Assembly (NCBI GenBank): GCA_902763615.1
Contig: CACWSX010000034.1
Location: 1 to 45,802, forward strand
Direction: 5' to 3'
DNA length: 45,802 bases
From: an uncultured Prevotellaceae bacterium
GTDB lineage: Bacteria > Bacteroidota > Bacteroidia > Bacteroidales > Bacteroidaceae
Part shown: positions 23,275 through 32,035 of the stretch, one piece after another
How the letters are laid out: every line of letters begins with the position of its first letter
How positions within the stretch are numbered: the first letter of the stretch is position 1
The notes under the pieces: model-generated
What the model saw: only the letters and a program-made list of their open reading frames with translations
The model's database searches: none
Told to the model about the DNA's origin: nothing
Program-made: the position numbers and the translations under genes

Positions 23275-23799
23275 ATGAGAGCATTACCGCAGCTTGGTTT
23301 TGTTGAGGCCGTCAAACTGGCCTCCAGCCGCATCCTGGATTTCAAGGGTCGCAGCCGCCGTTCAGAGTTCTGGTGGTGGATGCTGATTGTGTTGGTAGCC
23401 AACTGGACGTTGACCTCATTCGTCAGCGATTTGCTAATTAGCAGCATTATTGCTACTATCGTCATGTTCTTCGGTCTGGCCGTTACAGCGCGCCGTCTGC
23501 AGGACGCGGATAAGAGCGCCTGGTGGGTGTACATCAGCTACGTCTTAGGCATCATAAGCAATATCTTCGTAGCTACTTCGCCCGCCATGAACAAGATGAT
23601 GGAAGAAGCGAGGAGCGGTTTCACGGACGAGAAAGCCATACAGAAGATTTTTACCAGTGGTGCAAGTGACTTCGGCATTTCGTTCATTATCGGCCTGCTG
23701 TTCTTCATCTTCGCCCTCATCGTCTTCTTCATGTGTCTGAAGGACAGTGAACCGCAAACCACCGAGCACGGCGATTCGCCCAAATACGTCAACGAATAA
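23275..23799 (+). CDS. DUF805 family inner-membrane protein
   Basis: 174 residues. It has the N-terminal signature [17 protein letters not shown] of DUF805, followed by four hydrophobic segments around residues 35-60, 65-85, 95-115 and 140-165, with [14 protein letters not shown] in the middle. The function of the family is unknown. It starts 4 bp after ilvE and is probably co-transcribed. Confidence 0.88.
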   Translation: MRALPQLGFVEAVKLASSRILDFKGRSRRSEFWWWMLIVLVANWTLTSFVSDLLISSIIATIVMFFGLAVTARRLQDADKSAWWVYISYVLGIISNIFVATSPAMNKMMEEARSGFTDEKAIQKIFTSGASDFGISFIIGLLFFIFALIVFFMCLKDSEPQTTEHGDSPKYVNE

Positions 23800-23806
23800 A
23801 CAGCGC

Positions 23807-24577
23807 ATGGGAAAAGGCAAGCTGGCGAAATTCGCCGACATGGAGACTTATGAGAACGTGTTCCAGTACCCCTATTCGGTAGTGGAACACGTGCCCTTTG
23901 AGATGCAGGGCCACTGGCATGAGCAGTATTTCCACAACCAGAACCCCATCGTGTTGGAGCTGGGCTGTGGCAAGGGCGAATATACGGTGGAACTGGCCAA
24001 GTGCCACCCTGACATCAACTTCATCGGCGTCGACATCAAAGGAGCCCGTATGTGGACAGGTGCGACCCAAGCCCTCAACGAAGGTCTGAAGAATGTCGCC
24101 TTCCTTCGCACCAACATCGAGATCATCGAGCGTTTCTTCGCTGAAGACGAGGTGCAGGAGATCTGGCTCACGTTCTCCGACCCACAGATGAAGAATCCCC
24201 GCAAGCGTCTTACATCAACCTGGTTTATGGCGCGCTATCGCAAATTCCTCGTCGATGGTGGCATCATTCATCTGAAGACCGACTCCAACTTCCTTTTCAC
24301 TTACACAACCTATATGGTGGGACATAACAACCTGCCCATCCTCCTGAGGACGACTGATCTATACGCAGAGAATCTGGAAGACTCCGAGTTCTCCGAAGCC
24401 GCCTCTATCCAGACCTACTACGAATCCATGTGGATTGCCCGTGGTCTGAATATAAAGTACCTGAAATGGCAACTGCCTCGCAACGGTGAACTGTCAGAGC
24501 CGGATGTCGAGATCGAACTCGACGACTACCGCTCCTACCACCGTTCGAAGCGCAGCAGCCTCGATAAAGCAAAATAA
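23807..24577 (+). CDS. trmB: tRNA (guanine-N7)-methyltransferase
   Basis: About 256 residues, with start at 23807 ([18 protein letters not shown]) taken over a longer frame that would overlap DUF805. The SAM-binding motif is [16 protein letters not shown], and the TrmB-specific motif is [15 protein letters not shown] followed by [14 protein letters not shown]. It methylates G46 in the variable loop of tRNAs. The 257-codon length fits Bacteroidetes TrmB. Confidence 0.92.
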   Translation: MGKGKLAKFADMETYENVFQYPYSVVEHVPFEMQGHWHEQYFHNQNPIVLELGCGKGEYTVELAKCHPDINFIGVDIKGARMWTGATQALNEGLKNVAFLRTNIEIIERFFAEDEVQEIWLTFSDPQMKNPRKRLTSTWFMARYRKFLVDGGIIHLKTDSNFLFTYTTYMVGHNNLPILLRTTDLYAENLEDSEFSEAASIQTYYESMWIARGLNIKYLKWQLPRNGELSEPDVEIELDDYRSYHRSKRSSLDKAK

Positions 24578-24590
24578 AGACCGATTGATT

Positions 24591-26321
24591 ATGAAAAGAC
24601 TATTTACTATCGCGTTGGCAGCATTACCTTTGCTGGCCTCCGCACAGATTTCAAAGAATGTGACGGTAGAAGCCGTCGGACAACTCTCAAAACAGATCCA
24701 GAACGACGAAAAGTTCAAGATTTCCGAGCTAAAGGTCAGCGGCCCGCTCAACAATGCCGACATCAAACTGCTCCAGCAGATTGTCAACCGCAGCAAAGCC
24801 AACGAGAAGAAGGGCGAGTGCGTCGTCACCAGTGTCGACATCTCCGAGGCTGTCTTCACGGAGGGCAAGGAGGCTAAAGCCACCAACAAACTACCTAATG
24901 GTCTTTTCTCGGGTGCCAAGCAACTGCTGAAGGTCACCCTGCCACAGGGCATCACCAACATCAGCAAGAGTTGCTTCGACGGCTGTGCTGCCCTGCCTGG
25001 AATTCAGATTCCCTCGAGCGTCACCACCATCGAGAATCAAGCCTTCCAAGGCTGCGAGGCACTGGCCACTATCAGTATACCCGGCAATGTCGAAGCTATC
25101 GGCGACGAGGCCTTCGAGAATTGTACGGCCCTTACCAGCGTCGAGATTCCTGAGAATGTCAGCGATCTTGGCTCGCAAGCCTTCAATGGCTGCAAGGCCC
25201 TCACCAGCGTCAATATCATAGGCAAGGTTAAGAAGATCAGCAGTGCCGCTTTCAAGGGCTGCGAGGCACTCACAAGCGTCAGTTTGCCCAAGAGCGTGAA
25301 ATCCATCGGCAGCGATGCTTTCCGCGACTGCAAGAGCCTTGAAAGAATCGAACTGCCCGAGGATGTCGACGAGATTGGCAATTCCGCCTTCGAGGATTGC
25401 GACAACCTCAAGAGCATCGAGATGGCCAAAGTCAGTAAGATTGGCAGCAACGCCTTTGAGGACTGTAAGAACCTCAATACCGTCACCCTCGACAAACTCT
25501 CAAAGCTTGGCAGCGGTGTGTTTAAGAACTGTACGGCCCTGACTACCGCCAGCCTCGAAGGAAACCTCAGCGAGATAGGTTCCAACGCCTTCTTCGGCTG
25601 CACAAGCCTCAACAGCATCAGCATCCCTACAACGGTCAAGACCATCGGCAACAGTGCCTTCGAACAGTGTCGGAGCCTGGCTGAAATCGACTTACCCGCA
25701 GCGCTGACGAAAATCGGCGACGAGGCTTTTGCAGAGTGCTCCAGCCTGCGAGAGGCCATCATCCCTAACCTTGTAAAATCACTTGGCAGTAGTGCCTTCG
25801 AAGGCTGCGCCGTCCTCGACAGTGTGGCCATCAACGGCTTTATCCCCGAGATTGAAAGCAAGACATTCTATAAATGCAATGCCCTGCGCAGCATCACCCT
25901 GCCCAACACCATCAAGAAGATTGGCACCAAGGCCTTCCAGGAGTGCACCGCTCTCAGAAGTATCGAACTTCCTGCAGCTCTCACCAGCATTGGCGACGAT
26001 GCCTTCGAGAAGTGCAGTTCGCTGGAGAGTATTAAGATTCCCATCGCTGTCACCAGCATCGGCAGCGATGCCTTCTACGAGTGCACCATGCTCAGCAAGG
26101 CAGAACTGCCCGTCGCCCTGAAGAAGATTGGTAGCGAGGCCTTTGCCAAGTGCCCATCGCTGCGCGACGTCACCCTCAACAGCCCCACCCCGCCTGCCAT
26201 CTCCCGAAGCACCTTCAAGGATGTGGTCGGCTGCTCTTTCTGGCTCCCCAGAAACACCAAGGCTCTCTACATGGCCAACAAGGAGTGGGTGAAAGTCTAT
26301 GTATTGAAGGAGAAAGAATAA
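24591..26321 (+). CDS. Secreted BspA-like leucine-rich-repeat protein
   Basis: 576 residues. The signal peptide is MKRLFTIALAALPLLASAQ, and about 18 tandem LRR_5 (BspA/TpLRR) repeats of about 23 residues follow from residue 115 to 545. The consensus is C-x-A-L-x-S-I-x-I-P-x-x-V-x-x-I-G-x-x-A-F-x-x, for example SIPTTVKTIGNSAFEQCRS. These solenoids often mediate binding to host proteins or other cells. The C-terminal cap reads FKDVVGCSFWLPRNTKALYM. There is no lipobox and no evident sorting domain, so the export route is unclear. Start at 24591 is set by the signal peptide. The repeated coding sequence is a likely site of recombination. Confidence 0.88.
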   Translation: MKRLFTIALAALPLLASAQISKNVTVEAVGQLSKQIQNDEKFKISELKVSGPLNNADIKLLQQIVNRSKANEKKGECVVTSVDISEAVFTEGKEAKATNKLPNGLFSGAKQLLKVTLPQGITNISKSCFDGCAALPGIQIPSSVTTIENQAFQGCEALATISIPGNVEAIGDEAFENCTALTSVEIPENVSDLGSQAFNGCKALTSVNIIGKVKKISSAAFKGCEALTSVSLPKSVKSIGSDAFRDCKSLERIELPEDVDEIGNSAFEDCDNLKSIEMAKVSKIGSNAFEDCKNLNTVTLDKLSKLGSGVFKNCTALTTASLEGNLSEIGSNAFFGCTSLNSISIPTTVKTIGNSAFEQCRSLAEIDLPAALTKIGDEAFAECSSLREAIIPNLVKSLGSSAFEGCAVLDSVAINGFIPEIESKTFYKCNALRSITLPNTIKKIGTKAFQECTALRSIELPAALTSIGDDAFEKCSSLESIKIPIAVTSIGSDAFYECTMLSKAELPVALKKIGSEAFAKCPSLRDVTLNSPTPPAISRSTFKDVVGCSFWLPRNTKALYMANKEWVKVYVLKEKE

Positions 26322-26341
26322 AGGAGTAAAGAAGAGAAGTA
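26306..26341 (+). repeat. GGAGTAAAGAAGAG-type short repeat at the BspA-like/mrp junction
   Basis: GGAGAAAGAATAAAGGAGTA and AAGAAGAGAAG span the last codons, the stop and the gap to mrp. It resembles the repeat at 16914-16951. Confidence 0.45.
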
Positions 26342-26344
26342 AAT

Positions 26345-27490
26345 ATGACATTATATCCAAAGATGATTATGGACGCGCTGGCAACAGTCACGTATGCCGG
26401 CACGAAGAAAAACCTCGTCGAGAGCGGCATGGTGGCTGATACGCCATCCGTGGCTGCGCCGGCAAAGGAGGGCGAACCCTGGCGTGTAAAAGTCGTACTC
26501 GAATTCCCTCGCGACACCGACCCCTTTCTGAAGTCAACCGTCAAGGCCGCTGAAGCAGCCATTCGGTATTATTGCAAGGAGACAGAAGACAAGAGTCAGG
26601 AGTCGGGAGAAATCGAGATTGAGATTGTCACAGAGTTCAAGAGTGCCCCGCGTCCTGAGGTCGGTCAGATGCTCCCTGGCGTGAAGAATATCATTGCCGT
26701 CAGCAGCGGCAAGGGAGGCGTCGGCAAGAGCACCGTCTCTGCCAACCTCGCCATCGCCCTTGCCCGCTTAGGCTATCGCGTAGGCCTGCTCGATACCGAC
26801 ATCTTCGGACCGTCGATGCCCAAGATGTTCAATGTCGAGGACGAGCGTCCTTACGCCATCAAGAAAGACGGGCGCGACCTCATCTGCCCTATCGAACAAT
26901 ATGGTGTCAAGCTGCTCTCGATTGGATTCTTCGTCTCTCCCACCACCGCCACGCTCTGGCGCGGTGGCATGGCCACGAGTGCCCTGAAGCAGCTCATCGC
27001 CGATGCAGACTGGGGCGAGCTCGACTATTTCATCCTCGACACCCCGCCTGGCACGTCCGATATCCATCTTACTTTATTACAGACACTTCCCATTACGGGT
27101 GCCGTCATCGTCTCGACACCCCAACAGGTGGCCCTCGCCGATGCCCGCAAAGGTATCGATATGTATCGCAACGACAAGGTAAACGTGCCCATTCTCGGCC
27201 TCATTGAGAATATGGCTTGGTTTACGCCTGCCGAACTTCCTGAGAACAAATACTACATCTTTGGCAAGGAAGGCTGCAAACAATTGGCCCAAGAGATGAA
27301 CGTGCCCCTTTTGGCACAGATTCCGCTCGTGCAGAGCATCTGCGACAACGGCGACAATGGCACCCCAGCCGCCCTGAACAGCGACACCGCCACAGGACTC
27401 GCCTTCATCAACCTGGCCCAGGCTGTCGTCACCGTCGTCAACCGTCGCAACAAGGAACAGCCACGAACCAAGATCGTAGGAACTAAATGA
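26345..27490 (+). CDS. mrp: Mrp/NBP35-type iron-sulfur carrier ATPase
   Basis: 381 residues. The N-terminus looks like a divergent MIP18 (DUF59) domain. The P-loop GKGGVGKST is at residues 122-130, with the deviant Walker A lysine at K123. DTDIFGPSMPKMF and LDTPPGTSDIH follow, then ENMAWFTPAELPENKYYIFG. The family carries or inserts Fe-S clusters. Residues about 80-90 (ETEDKSQESGEIE) come from AAGAGTCAGGAGTCGGGA, a short repeat of the kind seen elsewhere in this window. It overlaps the GH140 gene by ATGA. Confidence 0.9.
   Translation: MTLYPKMIMDALATVTYAGTKKNLVESGMVADTPSVAAPAKEGEPWRVKVVLEFPRDTDPFLKSTVKAAEAAIRYYCKETEDKSQESGEIEIEIVTEFKSAPRPEVGQMLPGVKNIIAVSSGKGGVGKSTVSANLAIALARLGYRVGLLDTDIFGPSMPKMFNVEDERPYAIKKDGRDLICPIEQYGVKLLSIGFFVSPTTATLWRGGMATSALKQLIADADWGELDYFILDTPPGTSDIHLTLLQTLPITGAVIVSTPQQVALADARKGIDMYRNDKVNVPILGLIENMAWFTPAELPENKYYIFGKEGCKQLAQEMNVPLLAQIPLVQSICDNGDNGTPAALNSDTATGLAFINLAQAVVTVVNRRNKEQPRTKIVGTK
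26586..26612 (+). repeat. In-frame AGTCAGGAGT-type short repeat in mrp
   Basis: AAGAGTCAGGAGTCGGGAG gives KSQESGE between the N-terminal domain and the following beta strand. The same word family (AGTCAGGAGTCAAGAG) lies in the anti-sigma gene near 43715. Confidence 0.45.
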
Positions 27491-28944
27491 AGAAGAGCTT
27501 TTTGATGGCCCTGCTCACGATGTGGACAGTTGGAGTGTGGGCGGCTGATAGCATGAAACCATGGGACAATGGCCGTCTCAAGGTTTCCGACAACCAGCGT
27601 TTCCTGATGCACGAAAACGGTACGCCCTTCTTCTGGCAGGGCGATACGGGCTGGCTCCTCGCAGAGCGGCTCGACCGTTCAGAGGCGCAGTGGTATCTCC
27701 AGCGCTGTCGCGAGGAAGGCTATAACGTGGTGCAGATACAGGTCATCAACGGTGTGCCGGCCTATAACATCTACGGACAGATGTCGCACCCTCTGCCATC
27801 ACCCGCCACCCATCACCCATCACCCAACACCCATCACCCATCCCCCACCACCTACGGCTACTGGGATCATCTCGACTACATCATCGACCTGGCGCAGCAG
27901 AACGGCATCTATATCGGAATGGTCTGCATCTGGGGCGGACTGGTGAAAGCCGGCCATCTGAGCGTGGAGGGAGCAAAGGAATACGGCACCTTCCTCGCCA
28001 ACCGATATAAGGACAAGCCTAATATCATCTGGTTTATGGGCGGTGACATCCAGGGCGACATCAAGCCCGAAGTGTGGAACACCCTCGCCACGAGCATCAA
28101 GGCCATCGACCACAACCACCTCATGACCTATCACCCCCGAGGCCGCTATACCTCTGCCAAATGGTGGAGCAAGGCTCCGTGGATCGATTTCCACACCTTC
28201 CAGAGCGGTCACCGCAGATATGGCCAGCGCATGGGCAATGCCGACTATCCCATCCCCGACAATACGGAAGAAGACAACTGGATGTATGTCGACTCCACCT
28301 GGGCCTACAAACCCATCAAGCCCGTGCTCGACGCTGAACCCTCGTATGAGGACATCCCCATGGGACTGCACGGTAACAGCGAGCCCCACTGGCAGGCCTG
28401 CGACGTGAGGCGATATGCCTACTGGAGCGTGTTTGCCGGCTCCTGCGGCCACACCTACGGCCATAATGCCATCATGCAGATGCTGAAACCCGGCTACCCC
28501 ACAAGCTATGGCGATGCCGGCGACGTAAAGACCTGGTATCAGGCCCTCAACGATCCTGGTTTCCAGCAGATGAAGTTCGTCCGCCAGCTGATACTCTCGT
28601 TCCCCTATTTCGAGCGAGTGCCCGATCAGAGCATCATCGTAGAGAATGGCAGGCAGTACGACCGGCTCATCGCCACACGAGGCAATGACTACCTGCTGGT
28701 CTACAATTACACCAGCCGTGAGATGAAGGTCGATCTCACGAAGATCAGTGGTTCCAGGAAACGTGTCTGGTGGATGAATGCCGGTACAGGCATCCTCCGC
28801 TATCTGGGCGAATACGATTCGAAGGTACTCACCTTCCGTCCCCATAAGACCGGCTTCGGCATCGAGGACGGTGTGCTCATCGCCATCGATGCCACGAAAG
28901 ACTACATCGCAAAAGACCAGATCCGTATCGCCGACAGGCAATAG
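27487..28944 (+). CDS. GH140-type glycoside hydrolase (DUF4038, apiosidase-like barrel)
   Basis: 485 residues with a signal peptide (MKKSFLMALLTMWTVGVWA). The DUF4038 barrel follows: HENGTPFFWQGDTGWLL, CREEGYNVVQIQVI, FMGGDIQGDIKPE and the DAEPSYEDIP stretch, which has acidic residues at positions where catalytic Asp and Glu occur in GH140. A C-terminal beta domain begins around residue 395. GH140 enzymes remove apiose side chains from pectic rhamnogalacturonan II. Residues about 101-120 (LPSPATHHPSPNTHHPSPTT) come from CACCCAT repeats and form an inserted loop. It overlaps mrp. No SusC/SusD genes are nearby, so it is not part of a classical utilisation locus here. Confidence 0.82.
   Translation: MKKSFLMALLTMWTVGVWAADSMKPWDNGRLKVSDNQRFLMHENGTPFFWQGDTGWLLAERLDRSEAQWYLQRCREEGYNVVQIQVINGVPAYNIYGQMSHPLPSPATHHPSPNTHHPSPTTYGYWDHLDYIIDLAQQNGIYIGMVCIWGGLVKAGHLSVEGAKEYGTFLANRYKDKPNIIWFMGGDIQGDIKPEVWNTLATSIKAIDHNHLMTYHPRGRYTSAKWWSKAPWIDFHTFQSGHRRYGQRMGNADYPIPDNTEEDNWMYVDSTWAYKPIKPVLDAEPSYEDIPMGLHGNSEPHWQACDVRRYAYWSVFAGSCGHTYGHNAIMQMLKPGYPTSYGDAGDVKTWYQALNDPGFQQMKFVRQLILSFPYFERVPDQSIIVENGRQYDRLIATRGNDYLLVYNYTSREMKVDLTKISGSRKRVWWMNAGTGILRYLGEYDSKVLTFRPHKTGFGIEDGVLIAIDATKDYIAKDQIRIADRQ
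27787..27845 (+). repeat. In-frame CACCCAT short repeat in the GH140 gene
   Basis: Successive CATCACCC/CACCCATCACCC units code for HHPSP repeats. The region is C-rich on this strand, unlike the rest of the gene. Confidence 0.8.
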
Positions 28945-28980
28945 CCAGTCTAATTCTGCCTGATGACAGCGTCTATCAGA

Positions 28981-29020
28981 TTCCTTTGTGAAAAGATCAT
29001 CACCTGTCCCCGCGATCTTC
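28981..29020. repeat. Partial REP element, family B
   Basis: TTTGTGAAAAGATCATCACC followed by TGTCCCCGCGATCTT matches one arm of the hairpin elements at 31967 and 38412. The C10 peptidase stop codon (29000-29002) lies inside it. Confidence 0.75.
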
Positions 29021-31708
29021 TTTAATCACAACCTTTTTCCCGTTACGGATGTAAATGCCCTTAGGCAGCTTGTTGGCCTCGATGGAAGGAAGTCTCACGC
29101 CACTGAGGCTATAGACACCCTGCTCGTTCTGACGGTCCGCCTCGGAAGCGACAGTGCTGATACCCGACATGTCGTCTTCAACGATGTTAGTGAATCGTCC
29201 CCATAGACTGTGTGCCTCGTATTTAGCCTTGCTGCCCATGGGTACGTGCAGTTCTGTGACCCAGAAGCCGCTCTGGAAGAATAGTTCTACAAAGCCCTCA
29301 GCCTCAGCAAACTTTGTATCGGCCACTTCAGGCGGTGTCTCATGACAGAGTGTCAGTTTATCCAAAACGGGGGCAGAATGATCTACGCCCATAAAACAGC
29401 CCTCGCCAAAATAGCTGATACCCGACGGCACGGTCAACGACTTGATCGAAGTGGTAGAGAAGGCAAAGCAACCCAGGTCGGTGACGGTGTAGCTCTTGCC
29501 TTTGCAGGTAATGGCCGAAGGCAGGGTGAAGGTTTCCCTCTGCACACCATAGGCGTTAAACACGGTGGCTGTCTGATCCTTGTCGTGCAGAATGTATTTC
29601 ACACCATCCACGGTAACGGTATCCTCCAGAACTTTTATCTGTCCGAAGTCTTTCCAGTTCTCGGCACTGGCATAGCGCTCGACGCTGCCCTCAGGAACGT
29701 AGAGTGTGCAGAGTTTCCAATCGACACCTACGAAGAAGTCTTTTGACAGTTTGACAGGTGTGGGATTGTTCACTACGAGGGTACGGAGGTTCCAGCTGCC
29801 GTTGAAGGGTGTTCCCTCGATGGTGGTAAGGGTGGAAGGCAGTGAGAACCATGTTGCCCAGCACGACTGGAAGATGTGAGAGGGCAGCAAAGTGAGTCCT
29901 TCTGGCAAGTTGAACTCCATGTCGCGGGTCTTGAGGGCATTGAAACACAGACCTCCTATATTTTCCAGTTGGCTGCCCGCCTCAAACACGATCTTCCCGA
30001 TATTGGCGGAATAGAAGGCCATGTCGATATTTCTCACCGTATTGGGAATGGTGAGCGTGCCGATTTTGCACTCTCTGAAAGCATATTCCCCGATAGTCGT
30101 AACGGTGAAATCGGTTCCCTCGTAAGTGAAATGGCCGGGGATGGTCACATCGCCAGAGTAACCGTCGTATTTGTCGTTCTTGAAAGTGACGATGGCCTCC
30201 TTCGCGTCGAAGTCCAGGAAGTAGTATACGCCGTTAATCTCGTAGGCACCGTCCTGCAGGCCGTCATAGAGATTGTTGTTGGCAAAGGTCCTGACGCCGT
30301 TGGTGACATTCAGGTCGACGTACGACTGTCTGTTGTCACTGAACAAGACCTTCTGCCATGCCTGTCCCTCAGCACGTGCCACAGGATACACCTTGTAGTC
30401 ACCGTCAGACAATTCGATAGGTATCCAATAATCCCTTCCCCATTTTTCTTCATTGCAGTAAATGATATCATGGGTGGCGACGTTTTCCACAGCCAAAGCC
30501 GTGTAATACGCATCGTCGCTCCTACCGTAATGGTAAGCACGAAGACCATAGCCCGTGATGGTCATCCAACCTTCTTCGGGCAGATACATGAAGTCGTCGT
30601 TAGCACAGAATGTGTAAGTTTTCTGGCCGCCCTCGTTCTTCTTGATACCCACCAGAATCGACTGGTCTGCATTAAAATAGATACCTGATGTGGCAAAGTA
30701 GGCATTGTCCCTACCGTCCCATCCGAAATTGAAATGAAAGTATCCCTCGCTGTCGCAACCATCGATTACCATTGCATGGGCACCTGTGGGGCTGCCACCA
30801 TCCAGGTAGACAGGACGGCTGTTCTCCAGTTCCCCGACAATGGTGTTATCCCATGTCTCTTGGTCACAATACGCCCGATAGATAATCCGCAAGCTCTGAT
30901 CGTAATCAAAATGGGTGAGAAACTGCTCTGCATCGCCAGAGGCGCCGCTATCTTCCAATCCGTAAAATGTATGAAAGGCATACCCCACATCTTTCATCAG
31001 CTGTGCCACCGCATCCTGCGATGCCTGGCTGCTGTTCGCGTCGTAGGATGGCAGCATCAGATCCCAACGATAGGTCGACTGGCTCAAGTCGGCCGAAAAG
31101 GTCTGCCCGTCATACTCGTAACTGGCCTGACCCTTGCCTTTCTCCGGCCATTTGTGGTAATACATGATCTGTGCGAAAGCCGTGGGCACACAGCCTGTGA
31201 GACAGTGGTTGCCGCCTACAGTGGGACACATATTGAAATAAGGGAAGCCCTGACCCCATGTACAGTCCAACAACGGACTGACTACAACGCCCTTGACCCG
31301 CTTGGCCACAGGGGGTACATAGTTGGGGTGGGCTCTCAGGTAAGCCGTCTGACGGGCAAAGCCGTCGAGCAGCCACTGTAAATTGTCGGATATGCTGTTC
31401 GCATCGAAATGTCCGTCGCGCGAGTAACCCAGCACCTCCTGCTGACGCTCATCGCCACCAATGATGACATAGCCGCCGTTCTGCTCGTCATTGAATACGT
31501 AGTAGTCCTCGGTGTTGCTGGCCAGTGTCAGTTGTGCAGGCCGTTGCACAGCACTGCTTCTCTTCATCTGGCCCATCTTGGCAGAGGTTACAAAACGGTT
31601 AGCTTTCTCCAAGGCCCTCTCCTTCGTTATCTGCTGTGAGGAAACGGGCAAAACCTGTGTACATGATATCACCAACAACAGGCAAAAGGTTTTCATTGAT
31701 AAGTTCAT
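29000..31708 (-). CDS. Secreted C10-family cysteine protease (streptopain-like) with LRR and C-terminal sorting domain
   Basis: About 903 residues, with a signal peptide beginning MKTFCLLLVISCTQVLPVSS, preceded by MNLS. Start at 31708; 31696 is equally possible. A propeptide-like N-terminus (ALEKANRFV) precedes the C10 domain. It has C173 in the TGCVPTAFAQIMYY motif and H311 in GAHAMVIDGC, followed by YFHFNFGWDG. The middle carries beta segments and BspA-type repeats (TIPGHFTYEGTDFTVTTIGE, then EYAFREC). The C-terminus (YSLSGVRLPSIEANKLPKGI, then YIRNGKKVVIK) resembles the sorting tails of Prevotella secreted proteins. The last six residues, EDRGDR, and the stop come from a REP element. Homologues include SpeB, interpain and periodontain. 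It sits beside two serpin genes. Confidence 0.88.
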   Translation of the reverse strand: MNLSMKTFCLLLVISCTQVLPVSSQQITKERALEKANRFVTSAKMGQMKRSSAVQRPAQLTLASNTEDYYVFNDEQNGGYVIIGGDERQQEVLGYSRDGHFDANSISDNLQWLLDGFARQTAYLRAHPNYVPPVAKRVKGVVVSPLLDCTWGQGFPYFNMCPTVGGNHCLTGCVPTAFAQIMYYHKWPEKGKGQASYEYDGQTFSADLSQSTYRWDLMLPSYDANSSQASQDAVAQLMKDVGYAFHTFYGLEDSGASGDAEQFLTHFDYDQSLRIIYRAYCDQETWDNTIVGELENSRPVYLDGGSPTGAHAMVIDGCDSEGYFHFNFGWDGRDNAYFATSGIYFNADQSILVGIKKNEGGQKTYTFCANDDFMYLPEEGWMTITGYGLRAYHYGRSDDAYYTALAVENVATHDIIYCNEEKWGRDYWIPIELSDGDYKVYPVARAEGQAWQKVLFSDNRQSYVDLNVTNGVRTFANNNLYDGLQDGAYEINGVYYFLDFDAKEAIVTFKNDKYDGYSGDVTIPGHFTYEGTDFTVTTIGEYAFRECKIGTLTIPNTVRNIDMAFYSANIGKIVFEAGSQLENIGGLCFNALKTRDMEFNLPEGLTLLPSHIFQSCWATWFSLPSTLTTIEGTPFNGSWNLRTLVVNNPTPVKLSKDFFVGVDWKLCTLYVPEGSVERYASAENWKDFGQIKVLEDTVTVDGVKYILHDKDQTATVFNAYGVQRETFTLPSAITCKGKSYTVTDLGCFAFSTTSIKSLTVPSGISYFGEGCFMGVDHSAPVLDKLTLCHETPPEVADTKFAEAEGFVELFFQSGFWVTELHVPMGSKAKYEAHSLWGRFTNIVEDDMSGISTVASEADRQNEQGVYSLSGVRLPSIEANKLPKGIYIRNGKKVVIKEDRGDR

Positions 31709-31731
31709 AATTGATTGATTATATTTGGGTG

Positions 31732-31763
31732 CAAAGATAAGAAAAAAAACGCAAAACAACAAA
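31732..31763 (-). promoter_or_regulatory. Promoter of the C10 protease gene (TTTG-N20-TATCTTTG)
   Basis: The minus strand has TTTG at 31760-31763 and TATCTTTG at 31732-31739, with a 20-bp spacing. The -33 element lies in the loop of the hairpin at 31744-31777. Confidence 0.75.
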
Positions 31764-31777
31764 TCGTCTTGCGTTTT
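31744..31777. terminator. Hairpin terminator overlapping the C10 promoter
   Basis: AAAAACGCAA pairs with TTGCGTTTTT around a 15-base loop, so it has A- and T-runs on both strands. It would stop transcription entering from either side just upstream of the protease transcription start. Confidence 0.6.
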
Positions 31778-31836
31778 TTTATAATGATAGTTACCGGCAG
31801 TCAAAGCATATCTTTGTTCATTTCTACTTTAGTCAT

Positions 31837-31872
31837 TTTCATTAATGTTTCAATGTTTCACTGTTTCACTTA
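31837..31872. repeat. GTTTCAATGTTTCACTGTTTCA short repeat
   Basis: Three GTTTCA(A/C) units lie 9 bp apart. The reverse complement, GAAACAGTGAAACATTGAAA, resembles the AAGTGAA elements and the stretch at 45619-45655. Confidence 0.55.
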
Positions 31873-31980
31873 AATCATAATGGTTGATGTCTTTTTATAC
31901 TTTGCCTTTGAGGCTTTCACTCTTGCAGAGTCATAGTTGAGCCCGAAGCAGCGCATGATATCTTCTAGATCGGAGGGACA
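31870..31980 (-). pseudogene. C-terminal gene remnant next to a REP element
   Basis: An open minus-strand frame runs out of the REP at 31967 and reads SDLEDIMRCFGLNYDSARVK then ASKAKYKKTSTIMI before a stop. It looks like the tail of a real protein with a small helix-turn-helix-like segment. Because it abuts a REP element, it could be the end of a lost REP-associated transposase, but I do not recognise the family. Confidence 0.3.
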
Positions 31981-32029
31981 GGTCTTTGATTTCTTTGTGA
32001 AAAGATCAATCACCTGTCCCCGCGATCTT
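31967..32029. repeat. REP-like hairpin element, family B (complete)
   Basis: AGATCGGAGGGACAGGT at the left pairs imperfectly with ACCTGTCCCCGCGATCT at the right. The middle is TTTGATTTCTTTGTGAAAAG. It lies six bases after the serpin stop. Confidence 0.75.
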
Positions 32030-32035
32030 GACAGC

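Noticed and set aside
25037-25861. Minus-strand frame of 274 codons inside the LRR gene
   Set aside because: It arises from the repetitive LRR coding sequence read backwards.
24930-26200. Tandem DNA repeat or CRISPR-like array in the LRR region
   Set aside because: The periodicity of about 69 bp follows from the 23-residue LRR_5 protein repeats in one open frame.
27820-28941. Long minus-strand frame (373 codons) opposite the GH140 gene
   Set aside because: The sequence looks like antisense translation, with no signal, motif or start context. The GH140 family match is decisive for the plus strand.
29000-31804. Longer start of the C10 protease gene at 31804
   Set aside because: The extra N-terminal residues cover the promoter and terminator hairpin, and the signal peptide starts at 31696-31708.
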